Below are positions 26,964-35,114 of a stretch of 64,000 bases of DNA, piece after piece. Made by a program: the position numbers and the translations under genes. Numbering within the stretch: the first letter of the stretch is position 1; each line of letters begins with the position of its first letter. Source of the DNA: Sedimentitalea sp042687825 (GTDB taxonomy: Bacteria > Pseudomonadota > Alphaproteobacteria > Rhodobacterales > Rhodobacteraceae). The notes under the pieces are model-generated. The model worked only from the letters and a program-made list of their open reading frames with translations. It made no database searches and was not told where the DNA came from. The stretch covers positions 124,001-188,000 of the forward strand of contig NZ_JBHUQE010000002.1 of the NCBI RefSeq assembly GCF_042687825.1, in the 5' to 3' direction.

Positions 26964-27323
26964 ATGTCCTTTGATCCTGCGACACTGGTTTTCAACGAGG
27001 CCGGTCTGATTCCCGCCATCGCGCAGGATGCGACGAGCGGCGACGTGCTGATGATGGCGTGGATGAATGCCGAGGCGGTGCGGCGCACCCTGGACAGCGG
27101 CCGGGTCACCTATTGGTCGCGCTCGCGCCAGGCCTTCTGGGTCAAGGGCGAAAGCTCGGGCCATGTGCAGGGGCTGGTCGATTTTCGTCTGGATTGCGAC
27201 CGCGACTGCCTGTTGGTGCGCGTGCGCCAGACCGGTCCGGCCTGCCACACCAACCGGCGCAGTTGTTTCTATACCGCGGTGCGGGCGGATCAGGAAGTCG
27301 AACTGATGGCGCCGATGATCTGA
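26964..27323 (+). CDS. hisI: Phosphoribosyl-AMP cyclohydrolase HisI
   Basis: Third step of histidine synthesis: opens the adenine ring of PR-AMP. The 119-residue protein is the single-domain form (no HisE fusion). Conserved features are VLMMAWMNAEA, GRVTYWSRSRQ, WVKGESSGH, the metal-binding DCDRDCLLV and GPACHTNRRSCFY. A hairpin ATGGCCC-GTT-GGGCCAT overlaps its end (27324-27340). No other his gene lies in this window. Confidence 0.96.
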   Translation: MSFDPATLVFNEAGLIPAIAQDATSGDVLMMAWMNAEAVRRTLDSGRVTYWSRSRQAFWVKGESSGHVQGLVDFRLDCDRDCLLVRVRQTGPACHTNRRSCFYTAVRADQEVELMAPMI

Positions 27324-27340
27324 ATGGCCCGTTGGGCCAT
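27324..27340 (+). terminator. Possible hairpin terminator after hisI
   Basis: A perfect 7-bp stem with a 3-base loop begins at the last base positions of the hisI stop region, but only CCTTTGG follows, not a T tract. It sits between convergent hisI and gluQRS; termination is uncertain. Confidence 0.35.
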
Positions 27341-27381
27341 GCCTTTGGCGAGGATATTTCCGGCAAGAGGAAAAGGCGGGA

Positions 27382-28227
27382 TCACAGGCCGACCATTGCC
27401 CGGATATCCGCCGGGGTCGCGCCCTGATCGCGAAAGGTCGAGATGGCGCGGGCGTCGTCGCGTTTGGCCAGCCTTTTGCCGGTCTCGTCGCGGATCAGCC
27501 GATGATGGTGATAAACCGGGGTCGGCAGATCCAGCAGGGCCTGGAGCAGGACCTGCAGCGGTGTGGTGTCAAAGAGATCGCCGCCCCGGATCACCGTGGT
27601 GACGGACTGGGCAGCGTCGTCGATCACCGCCGCCAGAACGTAGGATACGGTTTCGATTTCCTTGCGCCCCAGGACCGGGTCGCCGGTCTGCTGCAGCAGG
27701 TGCGCGGCCGTGATGTCGTGCAGGCCGGGATGCCGTGGCCCGGTTTCACGAAAGCGCAAGGGCAGGTGTTGTGCGACCGCCTGCAGCGCACGCGCCATGT
27801 CCAGACGCAGCGCATCGCCGGGGCGGCGGCTGTCCATGCGACGCCCCCGGCAGGTGCCGGGATAGACCGGCGCGGTGGCAACGCCTTCCTGCGGTGCGGA
27901 CAGCGCGGCGCGGATATCGCTGCGGCGGCATGAGCAGGGATAGATCAGCCCGCGCGCGGCCAGGCCCATGAGATTGGCGTTGTAAGTCTCCAAATGGTCG
28001 GACTGGCGCAATACCGGCTGTTCCCAGGCGAGGCCCAGCCAGGCGAGATCGTCATGGATCTGAGCCTCCCAATGGGGGCGGGCGCGGGCGGTATCCGTAT
28101 CCTCGATGCGCAACAAAAACCGGCCCTTCGCCGCGCGTGCCATGTCAAAGGCCAGAAGGGCCGAATAGGCATGACCCAGATGCAGCGGGCCGGTTGGGGA
28201 TGGGGCGAACCTAGTTGTGAAAGTCAC
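27382..28227 (-). CDS. gluQRS: Glutamyl-Q tRNA(Asp) synthetase GluQRS
   Basis: Truncated GluRS paralogue that attaches glutamate to the queuosine base of tRNA-Asp. The 281-residue protein has the class I HIGH-like FAPSPTGPLHLGHAYSA, the zinc-site Cys (YPCSCRRSD and later GTCRGRR), and a KMSKS-like KRLAKRDDA, and lacks the anticodon-binding domain of full GluRS. Its start overlaps the end of the upstream methyltransferase by 4 bp, so both are probably in one operon with trmFO, another tRNA modification gene. Confidence 0.94.
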   Translation of the reverse strand: MTFTTRFAPSPTGPLHLGHAYSALLAFDMARAAKGRFLLRIEDTDTARARPHWEAQIHDDLAWLGLAWEQPVLRQSDHLETYNANLMGLAARGLIYPCSCRRSDIRAALSAPQEGVATAPVYPGTCRGRRMDSRRPGDALRLDMARALQAVAQHLPLRFRETGPRHPGLHDITAAHLLQQTGDPVLGRKEIETVSYVLAAVIDDAAQSVTTVIRGGDLFDTTPLQVLLQALLDLPTPVYHHHRLIRDETGKRLAKRDDARAISTFRDQGATPADIRAMVGL

Positions 28228-28844
28228 GTTTTTTCAATAATGTACACAGTGGACTTCAGGTCAATGCCGGGCAGATGATCGCCGTGTTCCTGAAACAGCA
28301 GCCGCGCCCGGCCCGCGTCCAGCCATTCGGTCAGCTTGGCCTCGTGCACCGGATCCTGCAGCGCGTGGTCGTTGAAGGAAAACACCAGTAATCCGCCTTT
28401 GCCCAGGCCGTCCATCAGCGTGTCGAAGACCGAAATCGGGGCCGCGCCGGCGCCGATCACGCCAATGGCCGCGATAGCGGCATAGTCACCAGGCCGGTGG
28501 GCCAGGGCTGCTGCCGCCTCGATCTGTTCCAGATTGCGATATACGCCCTTGGCGCGGGCCTGCGCCAGCATCTCGGCTGACAGATCGACGCCGTCGATGA
28601 CGCTGAAACCGGCCAGTCTCAGCGCCAGTCCCGACAGGCCGGTGCCGCAGCCGAAATCCAGAACGGGCCGGGTCGCATCGGACAAGTGTGCATGCAGGGC
28701 CTGGGCGCAGCGCCCCGGCGTGGCATAGCCGTTTTCGGATACCTCGGTCTCGTAGCTGGCAGCCCAGTCATCGTAGAGCTGCCGTGTACCGGCGGCGTCG
28801 CGGGCGCCGTATGCCTTATCCAGAAATCCCTTGCTCATGATCAC
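28224..28844 (-). CDS. Class I SAM-dependent methyltransferase, substrate unknown
   Basis: A 206-residue protein with the SAM-binding motif VLDFGCGTGLSGLAL (near residue 60-75), an acidic motif II region (IDGVDLSAEML) and GKGGLLVFSFND for motif IV-V. It resembles the WBSCR27-type small methyltransferases (YDDWAASYETEV at the amino end). Start is ATG at 28844, or the third codon ATG at 28838. It lies between trmFO and gluQRS on one strand, which might suggest an RNA-related substrate, but this is only context. Confidence 0.8.
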   Translation of the reverse strand: MIMSKGFLDKAYGARDAAGTRQLYDDWAASYETEVSENGYATPGRCAQALHAHLSDATRPVLDFGCGTGLSGLALRLAGFSVIDGVDLSAEMLAQARAKGVYRNLEQIEAAAALAHRPGDYAAIAAIGVIGAGAAPISVFDTLMDGLGKGGLLVFSFNDHALQDPVHEAKLTEWLDAGRARLLFQEHGDHLPGIDLKSTVYIIEKT

Positions 28845-28854
28845 AGCCTAGGGG

Positions 28855-30216
28855 TCAGGCCCGGGCCGCGTCCAGTGTTGTCTGGCCCAGCCAGGCCTGC
28901 CAGTCGGTCTTGGCGCGGTCGGTATAGGCCTTGTAGCGATCCTTGCGCCCTCGGCGTCCGCCCTTGAGACCTGAAACCGGAGGGAAGAGGCCGAAATTCA
29001 CGTTCATCGGCTGAAAGGTCCTGGCGTCGGCGCCGCCGCTGATATGGGTGATCAAAGCCCCCATGGCGGTGGTATCGGGCGGGGTGGCGACCGGCCGGCC
29101 TAAGATGTCGCCCGCCGCCATGCGCCCGGCCAACAACCCCATTGCGGCGCTTTCCACATAGCCTTCGACACCGGTGATCTGACCGGCAAAGCGGATATTG
29201 GGGCGCGTTTTCAACCGCATCTGGCCGTCCAGCAGGGTCGGCGAATTCAGGAACGTATTGCGGTGAATGCCGCCCAGCCGGGCAAAGCTGGCCTGTTCCA
29301 GTCCCGGAATCATCCGAAGCACCCGGGTTTGGGCGCCGTATTTCATCTTGGTTTGAAACCCGACGATATTATAGAGCGTGCCCAGCGCGTTGTCGCGACG
29401 CAATTGCACCACCGCATGGGCCTTGATGTCGGGCTGGTGCGGATTGGTCAGGCCAACCGGTTTCATCGGTCCGTGCCGCAGGGTTTCGCGGCCGCGTTCG
29501 GCCATCACCTCGATCGGCAGGCAGCCGTCGAAATAACCGGCGGTCTCGCCCTCGTGAAACTCGGTCTTCTCGGCGGCCAGCAGGGCGTCGATGAACGCCT
29601 CGTACTGGTCCTTGTCCATCGGGCAGTTCAGATAGGCGGTACGCTCGGCCTCGGTCTCGCCCTTGTCATAGCGCGATTGCATCCAGGCGCGCGACATGTC
29701 GATGCTGTCAAAATAGACGATCGGCGCGATGGCGTCGAAGAAGGCCAGCGCTTCGGTGCCGGTCTCGGCCCGGATCGCCTGTCCGAGCGCAGGCGAGGTC
29801 AGCGGGCCGGTGGCAAAAATCCAGTGGCCCTGATCGGGCAGGGCGGTGATCTCGTCATAGGCGACCGACACGCGCGGATGCGCCTTGAGTTGCGCGGTGA
29901 CGGTCTCGGCAAAGGGCTCGCGATCTACCGCCAGGGCACCACCGGCGGGCAGGCGGTGGCGGTCGGCCGTGGCCATGATCAGCCCGTTTGCCGCACGCAT
30001 CTCCCAGTGCAACAGGCCGACGGCATTCTGTTCGGAATCATCCGAGCGGAACGAGTTGGAGCAGACCATCTCGCCCAGGTTGCCGGTCTTGTGGGCAAAG
30101 GTTTCGACCTTGGGGCGCATTTCGTGGATCACCACGTTCACGCCCATTTCCGCCGCCTGCCAGGCGGCCTCGGATCCGGCCATGCCGCCGCCGACGATAT
30201 TCAGTGTCTCGCTCAT
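28855..30216 (-). CDS. trmFO: Methylenetetrahydrofolate-tRNA-(uracil-5-)-methyltransferase TrmFO
   Basis: FAD- and folate-dependent enzyme making 5-methyluridine at position 54 of tRNA. The 453-residue protein begins LNIVGGGMAGSEAAWQA (dinucleotide fold), then VCSNSFRSDD, the FAD site PAGGALAVDRE, YFDGCLPIEVMAERG, GAQTRVLRMIPGLE, and RFAGQITGVEGYVES near the C-terminus. The start at 30216 is chosen because the FAD motif begins at residue 7; a longer upstream frame exists but lacks the family features. Confidence 0.96.
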   Translation of the reverse strand: MSETLNIVGGGMAGSEAAWQAAEMGVNVVIHEMRPKVETFAHKTGNLGEMVCSNSFRSDDSEQNAVGLLHWEMRAANGLIMATADRHRLPAGGALAVDREPFAETVTAQLKAHPRVSVAYDEITALPDQGHWIFATGPLTSPALGQAIRAETGTEALAFFDAIAPIVYFDSIDMSRAWMQSRYDKGETEAERTAYLNCPMDKDQYEAFIDALLAAEKTEFHEGETAGYFDGCLPIEVMAERGRETLRHGPMKPVGLTNPHQPDIKAHAVVQLRRDNALGTLYNIVGFQTKMKYGAQTRVLRMIPGLEQASFARLGGIHRNTFLNSPTLLDGQMRLKTRPNIRFAGQITGVEGYVESAAMGLLAGRMAAGDILGRPVATPPDTTAMGALITHISGGADARTFQPMNVNFGLFPPVSGLKGGRRGRKDRYKAYTDRAKTDWQAWLGQTTLDAARA

Positions 30217-30516
30217 GACCCGCGATGTAGGGCAGAGCCGCAGATTGCGCAACAGGACGATGCCTGCCGGTCTGCGATGGCCGTAATGGTGCGGGAACGG
30301 GGCAGGTGATTTCAGGGTCGCCGCTGCGGGAATGTCGAACCGGTGAGAGAGCCGGTCTGGAGGGACCTTCCGCCCGCGGCGACCCGAAATGTCGAATGGC
30401 CTGCGCCATGCCCCAGCATTGCCACAGTCATGCCTTTTTTCAAAGCGGGATCTGGGAAACAATCGAGCCGATTTTGCGAACAATGCAATGCAACATGGCT
30501 GAGCCCTGCCTGCGGC
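30217..30516. other. Intergenic region with a large imperfect stem-loop
   Basis: This 300-bp gap lies between two minus-strand genes. GGGTCGCCGCTGCGGG (30315-30330) pairs with CCCGCGGCGACCC (30373-30385) except for a 3-base bulge; inside sits a hairpin ACCGG/CCGGT. AATGTCGAA occurs just inside (30331) and just outside (30388) the stem as a direct repeat. No open frame with a ribosome site was found. It may be a structured RNA upstream of trmFO or a dispersed repeat. Confidence 0.5.
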
Positions 30517-31302
30517 CTATTGCGACCAGTCCGGCGGGCGCTTTTCGATAAAGGCGGCGATGCCCTCGGCGGTGTCGCGGAACAACATGTTCTGCACCAT
30601 CGCTTCGCCAGTATAGGCATAGGCCTGCTCCAGCGGCATTTCCAGTTGCTGATAGAAGGCCTGTTTGCCGATCTTGACGGCCGCGCCCAGTTTCGACGCC
30701 AGGGTTTCGGCCAGTGCGGCCGTGGCGCTGTCCAGATCGTCCTGCGGAACCGACCGGTTGATCAACCCGAGCCTTTCGGCTTCATCTGTCTGGATGAAGG
30801 CGCCCGTGGTCAGCATCTCAAAGGCCTGCTTGCGGGGAATGTTGCGGGACAGCGCAACCATCGGTGTCGAGCAGAACAGTCCGATATTGACGCCGTTGAC
30901 GCCGAACCGGGTGCCCTGGGCCGCGACGGCCAGATCGCACGAGGCGACCAGTTGGCAGCCGGCGGCGGTGGCGATCCCGTGCACCTGGGCGATGACGGGC
31001 TGCGGCAGCGAGCGGATGCTGAGCATCACCGCCGCACAGCGGTTGAACAGGTCGGCGAAATAGGCCTTTCCGCCATCCTCGGACTGACGTCCGGCGGTCA
31101 TCTGCTTCAGGTCATGCCCGGCGCAAAAGGCCTTGCCGGCACCGGACAGAATCACCGCCCGGATCTGCGTGTCGTTCTTGAGCTGATCCAGTTGCGCCTG
31201 CAGCGCCGCCAGCATCTCGTCGGACAGGGCGTTCAGGCGCTCGGGCGCGTTCATCCTCAGGTGAGCCACCGCGCCGGTGTCGTTACGTTCCAATATTGCC
31301 AT
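30517..31302 (-). CDS. Enoyl-CoA hydratase/isomerase family protein
   Basis: Crotonase-fold protein, 261 residues, likely acting on an enoyl-CoA. Visible motifs are MNAPERLNALSDEM at the amino end, the oxyanion-hole segments GAGKAFCAGHDLKQM and IATAAGCQLVASCDLAVA, and IGLFCSTPMVALSRNI. The overall pattern (HDLKQM, FCSTPMVALSR) resembles the ECHDC3-like subgroup, whose substrate is not settled. The two catalytic Glu of classical mitochondrial hydratase are not obvious, so hydratase activity is uncertain. GAGGACAAG precedes the start. A thioesterase gene is divergent 56 bp away. Confidence 0.85.
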   Translation of the reverse strand: MAILERNDTGAVAHLRMNAPERLNALSDEMLAALQAQLDQLKNDTQIRAVILSGAGKAFCAGHDLKQMTAGRQSEDGGKAYFADLFNRCAAVMLSIRSLPQPVIAQVHGIATAAGCQLVASCDLAVAAQGTRFGVNGVNIGLFCSTPMVALSRNIPRKQAFEMLTTGAFIQTDEAERLGLINRSVPQDDLDSATAALAETLASKLGAAVKIGKQAFYQQLEMPLEQAYAYTGEAMVQNMLFRDTAEGIAAFIEKRPPDWSQ

Positions 31303-31358
31303 CTTGTCCTCGCTTCGCTTTGCGGCGACGTTAACGGCGAAGCCGAGCGGAGGAAAGC

Positions 31359-31790
31359 ATGCGCGCCAAATTCACAGTCGCGGAAATGGCAGACTATCTG
31401 GACGAGGTGTTCCCGCAGATCAGGGGCGACTTCGCGATCGACCATCTGGATGGCGAAACGGTTGTCATGCGGCTGAAGACGGACGAACGGCATCTGCGTC
31501 CGGGCGGAACGGTGTCGGGACCGGCGATGTTCGCGCTGGCCGATGTCACCGCCTATGTCGCGACCATGGCGCCGCTGGGACCACAGGCGCTGGCCGTGAC
31601 CACCAATTGCTCGCTGGATTTCATGCGCAAACCGGCGGCCGGGGTGGACCTGATCGCCAAGGCGCGGCTGCTGAAACTGGGCCGCGCCCTGTCGGTGACC
31701 GATATCCTGATCTATTCCGAGGGGGGCGAGAAACCGGTGGCGCGGGCGACGATGACCTATTCGATCCCACCGAATAATGGGGTAAAATAA
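31359..31790 (+). CDS. PaaI-family hotdog thioesterase
   Basis: Predicted acyl-CoA thioesterase of 143 residues. The hotdog fold signature is LRPGGTVSGPAMFALADVTAYVA (residues about 47-70), where the usual HG is replaced by PGG...SGPAM, and TTNCSLDFMRKPAAG follows. The ribosome site AGCGGAGGAAAG is strong. It is divergent from the enoyl-CoA hydratase, suggesting shared acyl-CoA metabolism. The substrate cannot be read. Confidence 0.85.
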   Translation: MRAKFTVAEMADYLDEVFPQIRGDFAIDHLDGETVVMRLKTDERHLRPGGTVSGPAMFALADVTAYVATMAPLGPQALAVTTNCSLDFMRKPAAGVDLIAKARLLKLGRALSVTDILIYSEGGEKPVARATMTYSIPPNNGVK

Positions 31791-31842
31791 TACCCAAATA
31801 CTAAACCATTGATTTTCCTTCGGTAAATGACCCTTTTGCCAC

Positions 31843-31871
31843 TTGACTGGATCGCGCCCGCGCCGTAAACC
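31843..31871 (+). promoter_or_regulatory. Likely promoter for rplM-rpsI
   Basis: TTGACT (31843-31848), a 17-bp spacer and TAAACC (31866-31871) precede the ribosomal genes. The strong -35 with a weaker -10 is common for alphaproteobacterial growth-related promoters. Downstream, GGCGGGTGCGC/GCGCCCGCC (about 31898-31920) makes a leader hairpin that ends about 20 bases before the rplM start and could mediate autogenous control. Confidence 0.5.
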
Positions 31872-31937
31872 CCGAGCATCGAATTCGGGCGGGTGCGCAT
31901 TGCGCCCGCCTTTCACGTCAAACAGGAAACTCCTGCC

Positions 31938-32396
31938 ATGAAAACCTTTTCTGCCACACCAGCAGATATCGACAAGAAATGGATCCTGATCGACGCCGAG
32001 GGCGTCGTTCTGGGCCGTCTTGCCTCGATCGTCGCCACGCGTCTGCGCGGCAAGCACAAGCCGTCCTTTACGCCGCATATGGACATGGGTGACAACGTCA
32101 TCGTCATCAATGCCGACAAGGTGCAGATGACCGGCAAAAAGCGCGACGAGCACTTTTACTGGCATACCGGCCATCCCGGCGGGATCAAGAGCCGCACCAA
32201 GCAGCAGATTCTCGAGGGCGCGCATCCCGAGCGCGTCGTCATGCAGGCGGTCAAGCGGATGCTGCCCGGCAACCGTCTGAGCCGTCAGCAAATGACCAAC
32301 CTGCGCGTCTATGCGGGCACCGATCACCCTCACGAGGCGCAGAGCCCCGAAGTTCTGGATGTCAAATCCATGAACAAGAAAAACACCCGGAGCTGA
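31938..32396 (+). CDS. rplM: 50S ribosomal protein L13
   Basis: Early-assembly protein of the large subunit. The 152-residue product has KKWILIDAEGVVLGRLAS, FTPHMDMGDNVIVINADK and the signature VMQAVKRMLPGNRLSRQQMT. The start at 31938 (MKTFSATPAD) has AGGAAACTCCTGCC upstream; an in-frame ATG or GTG at 31893 is within the leader and rejected. rpsI follows after 7 bp. Confidence 0.97.
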   Translation: MKTFSATPADIDKKWILIDAEGVVLGRLASIVATRLRGKHKPSFTPHMDMGDNVIVINADKVQMTGKKRDEHFYWHTGHPGGIKSRTKQQILEGAHPERVVMQAVKRMLPGNRLSRQQMTNLRVYAGTDHPHEAQSPEVLDVKSMNKKNTRS

Positions 32397-32403
32397 CCTG
32401 ACC

Positions 32404-32889
32404 ATGGCTGAAGAAATCAACACACTCGAAGACCTGAATCAGGTGGCCGGTCTGGATGCCGCCGTGGTCGAGGCAACGCCGCGCGAACCTGTCCGCGACG
32501 AGCTGGGCCGGTCCTATGCCACCGGCAAACGCAAGGACGCGGTCGCTCGTGTCTGGATCAAGCCGGGGTCGGGCAAGGTCACCGTGAACGGCAAGCCGAT
32601 GGCGACCTATTTCGCGCGTCCCGTGCTGCAGATGATCCTGCGCCAGCCGTTCACCGTGTCCGGCACCGAAGACCAGTTCGATGTGCAGGCCACCGTCAAG
32701 GGCGGCGGCCTGTCGGGACAGGCCGGCGCGGTCAAGCACGGCATCTCCAAGGCGCTGCAGCTGTATGATCCGTCCCTGCGCGGCGCGTTGAAAGCGGCCG
32801 GGTTCCTGACCCGCGACAGCCGCGTGGTGGAACGCAAGAAATACGGCAAGGCCAAGGCTCGCAAGAGCTTCCAGTTCTCCAAGCGCTAA
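32404..32889 (+). CDS. rpsI: 30S ribosomal protein S9
   Basis: Small-subunit protein whose C-terminal tail contacts P-site tRNA. The 161-residue product has a 35-residue acidic amino extension (AEEINTLEDLNQVAG), common in alphaproteobacteria, then YATGKRKDAVARVWIKPG, GGGLSGQAGAVKHGISKAL and the basic tail KKYGKAKARKSFQFSKR. It is followed by a strong terminator. Confidence 0.98.
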   Translation: MAEEINTLEDLNQVAGLDAAVVEATPREPVRDELGRSYATGKRKDAVARVWIKPGSGKVTVNGKPMATYFARPVLQMILRQPFTVSGTEDQFDVQATVKGGGLSGQAGAVKHGISKALQLYDPSLRGALKAAGFLTRDSRVVERKKYGKAKARKSFQFSKR

Positions 32890-32912
32890 GCTTGGATCAA
32901 AGCAAGTATGGA

Positions 32913-32940
32913 AAAGGTCGCGCAGTGCGCGACCTTTTTG
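32913..32940 (+). terminator. Rho-independent terminator after rpsI
   Basis: AAAGGTCGCGC and GCGCGACCTTT form a perfect 11-bp stem around a 3-base loop, followed by a T-rich tail (TTTTTGTTTT), 23 bp after the rpsI stop. Confidence 0.93.
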
Positions 32941-33075
32941 TTTTAAAAACAGAGCACTGCGTGGAGAAGCTAATCTGGCGCCACGGCGTGGGCAGGTGTC
33001 CGCGAGCCGAAAAGATTGATCTGGCGACCAAAACTGACATAGGCTGTACTTAATTCCAGAAAGTGATGACGCCCA

Positions 33076-33444
33076 ATGTCCGTGACGCTTTTCGAGAAAT
33101 ACGGCGGCTTCAAAACCGTCAGCCGCATCATCATGACCTTTTATGAAATGGTGCTGGATTCCGATGAGATCGGCGATTTCTTTGCCGATGTGGACATGCC
33201 GAGGTTGATCGACCACCAGACAAAGTTCGTGGCTTCGCTGATGGGCGGGCCGACTTCGATCAGCGACGACCGGCTGCAGGCGGTGCACCGGCACCTGAAT
33301 ATCTCGCATTCCGATTTTGACGAAGTGACAGCGTTGTTGAAAGAGGCCCTGGCGGAACATGGCATGTCAGAGCCGGATATTGCCGCGACTCTGGCCGAGG
33401 TCGAAAGCAAGCGTGGCATCATCGTCAGCGGCGAACCCGCATGA
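33076..33444 (+). CDS. Group 1 truncated haemoglobin
   Basis: Small haem protein binding O2 or NO, 122 residues, the usual trHb1 length. It begins LFEKYGGFKTVSRIIMTFYEMV, with Tyr23 at the distal B10 position, and has the proximal His71 in RLQAVHRHLNIS followed by DFDEV. Gly-Gly hinges (YGG, MGGP) are present. The stop TGA overlaps the ATG of the nucleotide cyclase (ATGA), so the two proteins are translated together. This argues for a gas-sensing role coupled to cyclic nucleotide signalling rather than simple NO detoxification; that link is inference. Confidence 0.92.
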   Translation: MSVTLFEKYGGFKTVSRIIMTFYEMVLDSDEIGDFFADVDMPRLIDHQTKFVASLMGGPTSISDDRLQAVHRHLNISHSDFDEVTALLKEALAEHGMSEPDIAATLAEVESKRGIIVSGEPA

Positions 33445-34496
33445 GTATTTCCGCGATCAATGAAAACCTGCTGCGCGCCATTGGCGTCGGCGTGGCGATC
33501 GTGCGGGCATCGGATCACCGGCTGGTGTTCCAGAACGAGTCCTATTCCGAGTGGTTCGGTGCCCCAGTTGACGGCGCCACCCTCGGCGACATGATGCCTG
33601 ATCTGCCACCCGAGGCGCTGCAACAGCTGCGCGACAAGGGGAGCTTTGCCGGCGAGGTGCAGATCAAACCCAAGCGCCGAACGCTGATCATTGCGGTCAC
33701 GATCTCGTTGGCGAAAACGATGGACGAGGACATTCTGGTCATCGAATGCCAGAACATTACCCGTATCCGCGAGTTGGAGAACATGATCGACAGCTACTCG
33801 ACCATGGTCGAACGCAATACGCGCGAGCTGGAGCGGGAAAAAGAGCGGGTCGAAAGGCTGTTGCTGAACCTGATGCCGCGGTCGGTCTATGAAGAGTTCA
33901 AGACCTTTGGGGTGGTCACGCCGCAGCTGTTCGATCAGGTGTCGGTGGTGATGCTGGATTTCGTGGATTTCACCGATTTCGCCGCCAAGACCGATCCGAC
34001 GGTCACACTGGGCGAGTTGAATGACATTTTCACCGCCTTTGATCGCATCGTCGAGCAATATGGCTGCGAGCGGATCAAGACCATCGGCGACGCCTATCTG
34101 GCGGTTGCGGGCATGCCGGATGCGACCCCCGATCATGCCACCGCGGTGGCCCATTGTGCGGTGCGTTTCCTGCGCTATCTGGACCGGCGCAATGAAAGCC
34201 ATCCGCACAAGTGGCGCGCGCGTATCGGGTTGGGCAGCGGCGCGGCGGTGGGATCGGTCGTCGGCATCCAGAAATACGTCTATGACGTGTTCGGCCCTGC
34301 CGTGAACATGGCGTCCCGGCTGCAGGTCTTTGCCAATCCGATGCATATCGTGGCGCCCGAAGAGATGAAATTTGCCCTGATCGACGAATTCCAGCTGTCC
34401 GAAATCGGCGAGATCGACATCAAGGGGTTGGGGCAGATGAATCTGATCAATGTCAGTTCGAAATTGCACGTCGCCGGATCGTCCGCGCGGTATTGA
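33441..34496 (+). CDS. PAS-like/class III adenylate cyclase, coupled to the globin
   Basis: A 351-residue soluble protein: N-terminal PAS-like sensor (residues about 1-115), a helical linker (NMIDSYSTMVERN... to LLLNLMPRSVYEEF, about 115-160) like that of H-NOX-associated cyclases, and a class III catalytic domain. Catalytic residues are complete: metal Asp D173 and D217, transition-state N289 and R293. The purine selectors are K213 and D282, the adenylate-cyclase pair (guanylate cyclases have Glu and Cys), so cAMP is the likely product. It overlaps the truncated haemoglobin by 4 bp. No transmembrane helix is seen. A cAMP receptor gene is not in the window. Confidence 0.9.
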   Translation: MSISAINENLLRAIGVGVAIVRASDHRLVFQNESYSEWFGAPVDGATLGDMMPDLPPEALQQLRDKGSFAGEVQIKPKRRTLIIAVTISLAKTMDEDILVIECQNITRIRELENMIDSYSTMVERNTRELEREKERVERLLLNLMPRSVYEEFKTFGVVTPQLFDQVSVVMLDFVDFTDFAAKTDPTVTLGELNDIFTAFDRIVEQYGCERIKTIGDAYLAVAGMPDATPDHATAVAHCAVRFLRYLDRRNESHPHKWRARIGLGSGAAVGSVVGIQKYVYDVFGPAVNMASRLQVFANPMHIVAPEEMKFALIDEFQLSEIGEIDIKGLGQMNLINVSSKLHVAGSSARY

Positions 34497-34499
34497 CGA

Positions 34500-35114
34500 T
34501 CAGGTGTCTGGATCGATCAGGCCCAGCCCGCGCAGATAGATGCCGATGCCGGTTTCCAGCAAATCTTCGGGCGGAAACGGCGAGGCGGTGCCGGCATTGC
34601 GCGCATAGAGTTCGACAACCCCGTGGCTGAGCGCCCAGATATGGGCGCTGAACATGCTCGCGGGCGGGCGCTTTTCCGGCGGGATATGTTCCGACAGATC
34701 GGCGGCGGCGCGTTCCAGCACGCCGCGGGCGCGGGCCGCAGCGGCGGCCAGGTCGGGCGAACGGTTCACTGCGACACCGCTTTCGAACATGGCAATGTAA
34801 TGGCCCGGATGCTTGCGCGCAAAGGCCAGATAGGCGCGGCCCGTGGCCTCGAAGGCCGCCAGTGCCGAGGGCTGCCCCTTGTCATAGGCAAACTGCATGA
34901 GGTCGGCGAACATTTCGAACCCCTGGCGGGCGGCTTCGGCGATCAGGTCCTCGCGGCCCTCGAAATGACGGTAGACCGCGGCCGGGGTTACACCCGCCTG
35001 TTTCGCGGCCTGAGACAGGGTGAATCCGGTCGGACCCTTTTGTTCGATCAGTTCCAGCGCGGCGTCGATCAGCGCCTGGCGCAGATTGCCGTGATGATAG
35101 CCGCGCTTAGACAT
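34500..35114 (-). CDS. TetR/AcrR family transcriptional regulator
   Basis: A 204-residue repressor-type protein. The HTH lies at residues about 27-46 (FTLSQAAKQAGVTPAAVYRHF) after GYHHGNLRQALIDAAL; the rest is a ligand-binding helical domain with WALSHGVVELYAR, typical of the WHG-domain TetR group. Its start overlaps the end of ppk2 by 8 bp, so it is likely co-transcribed with it and may regulate that operon. The ligand is unknown. Confidence 0.9.
   Translation of the reverse strand: MSKRGYHHGNLRQALIDAALELIEQKGPTGFTLSQAAKQAGVTPAAVYRHFEGREDLIAEAARQGFEMFADLMQFAYDKGQPSALAAFEATGRAYLAFARKHPGHYIAMFESGVAVNRSPDLAAAAARARGVLERAAADLSEHIPPEKRPPASMFSAHIWALSHGVVELYARNAGTASPFPPEDLLETGIGIYLRGLGLIDPDT

Noticed and set aside
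30315..30385. SRP RNA (4.5S) gene
   Set aside because: The minus-strand hairpin contains GGCGGAAGG, but the SRP apical motif with AGCAGCC and overall size do not fit.
33016..33030. FNR-type site TTGAT-N4-ATCAA before the truncated haemoglobin
   Set aside because: Only the first half TTGAT is intact; the second half reads CGACC, which is too weak to support a site.
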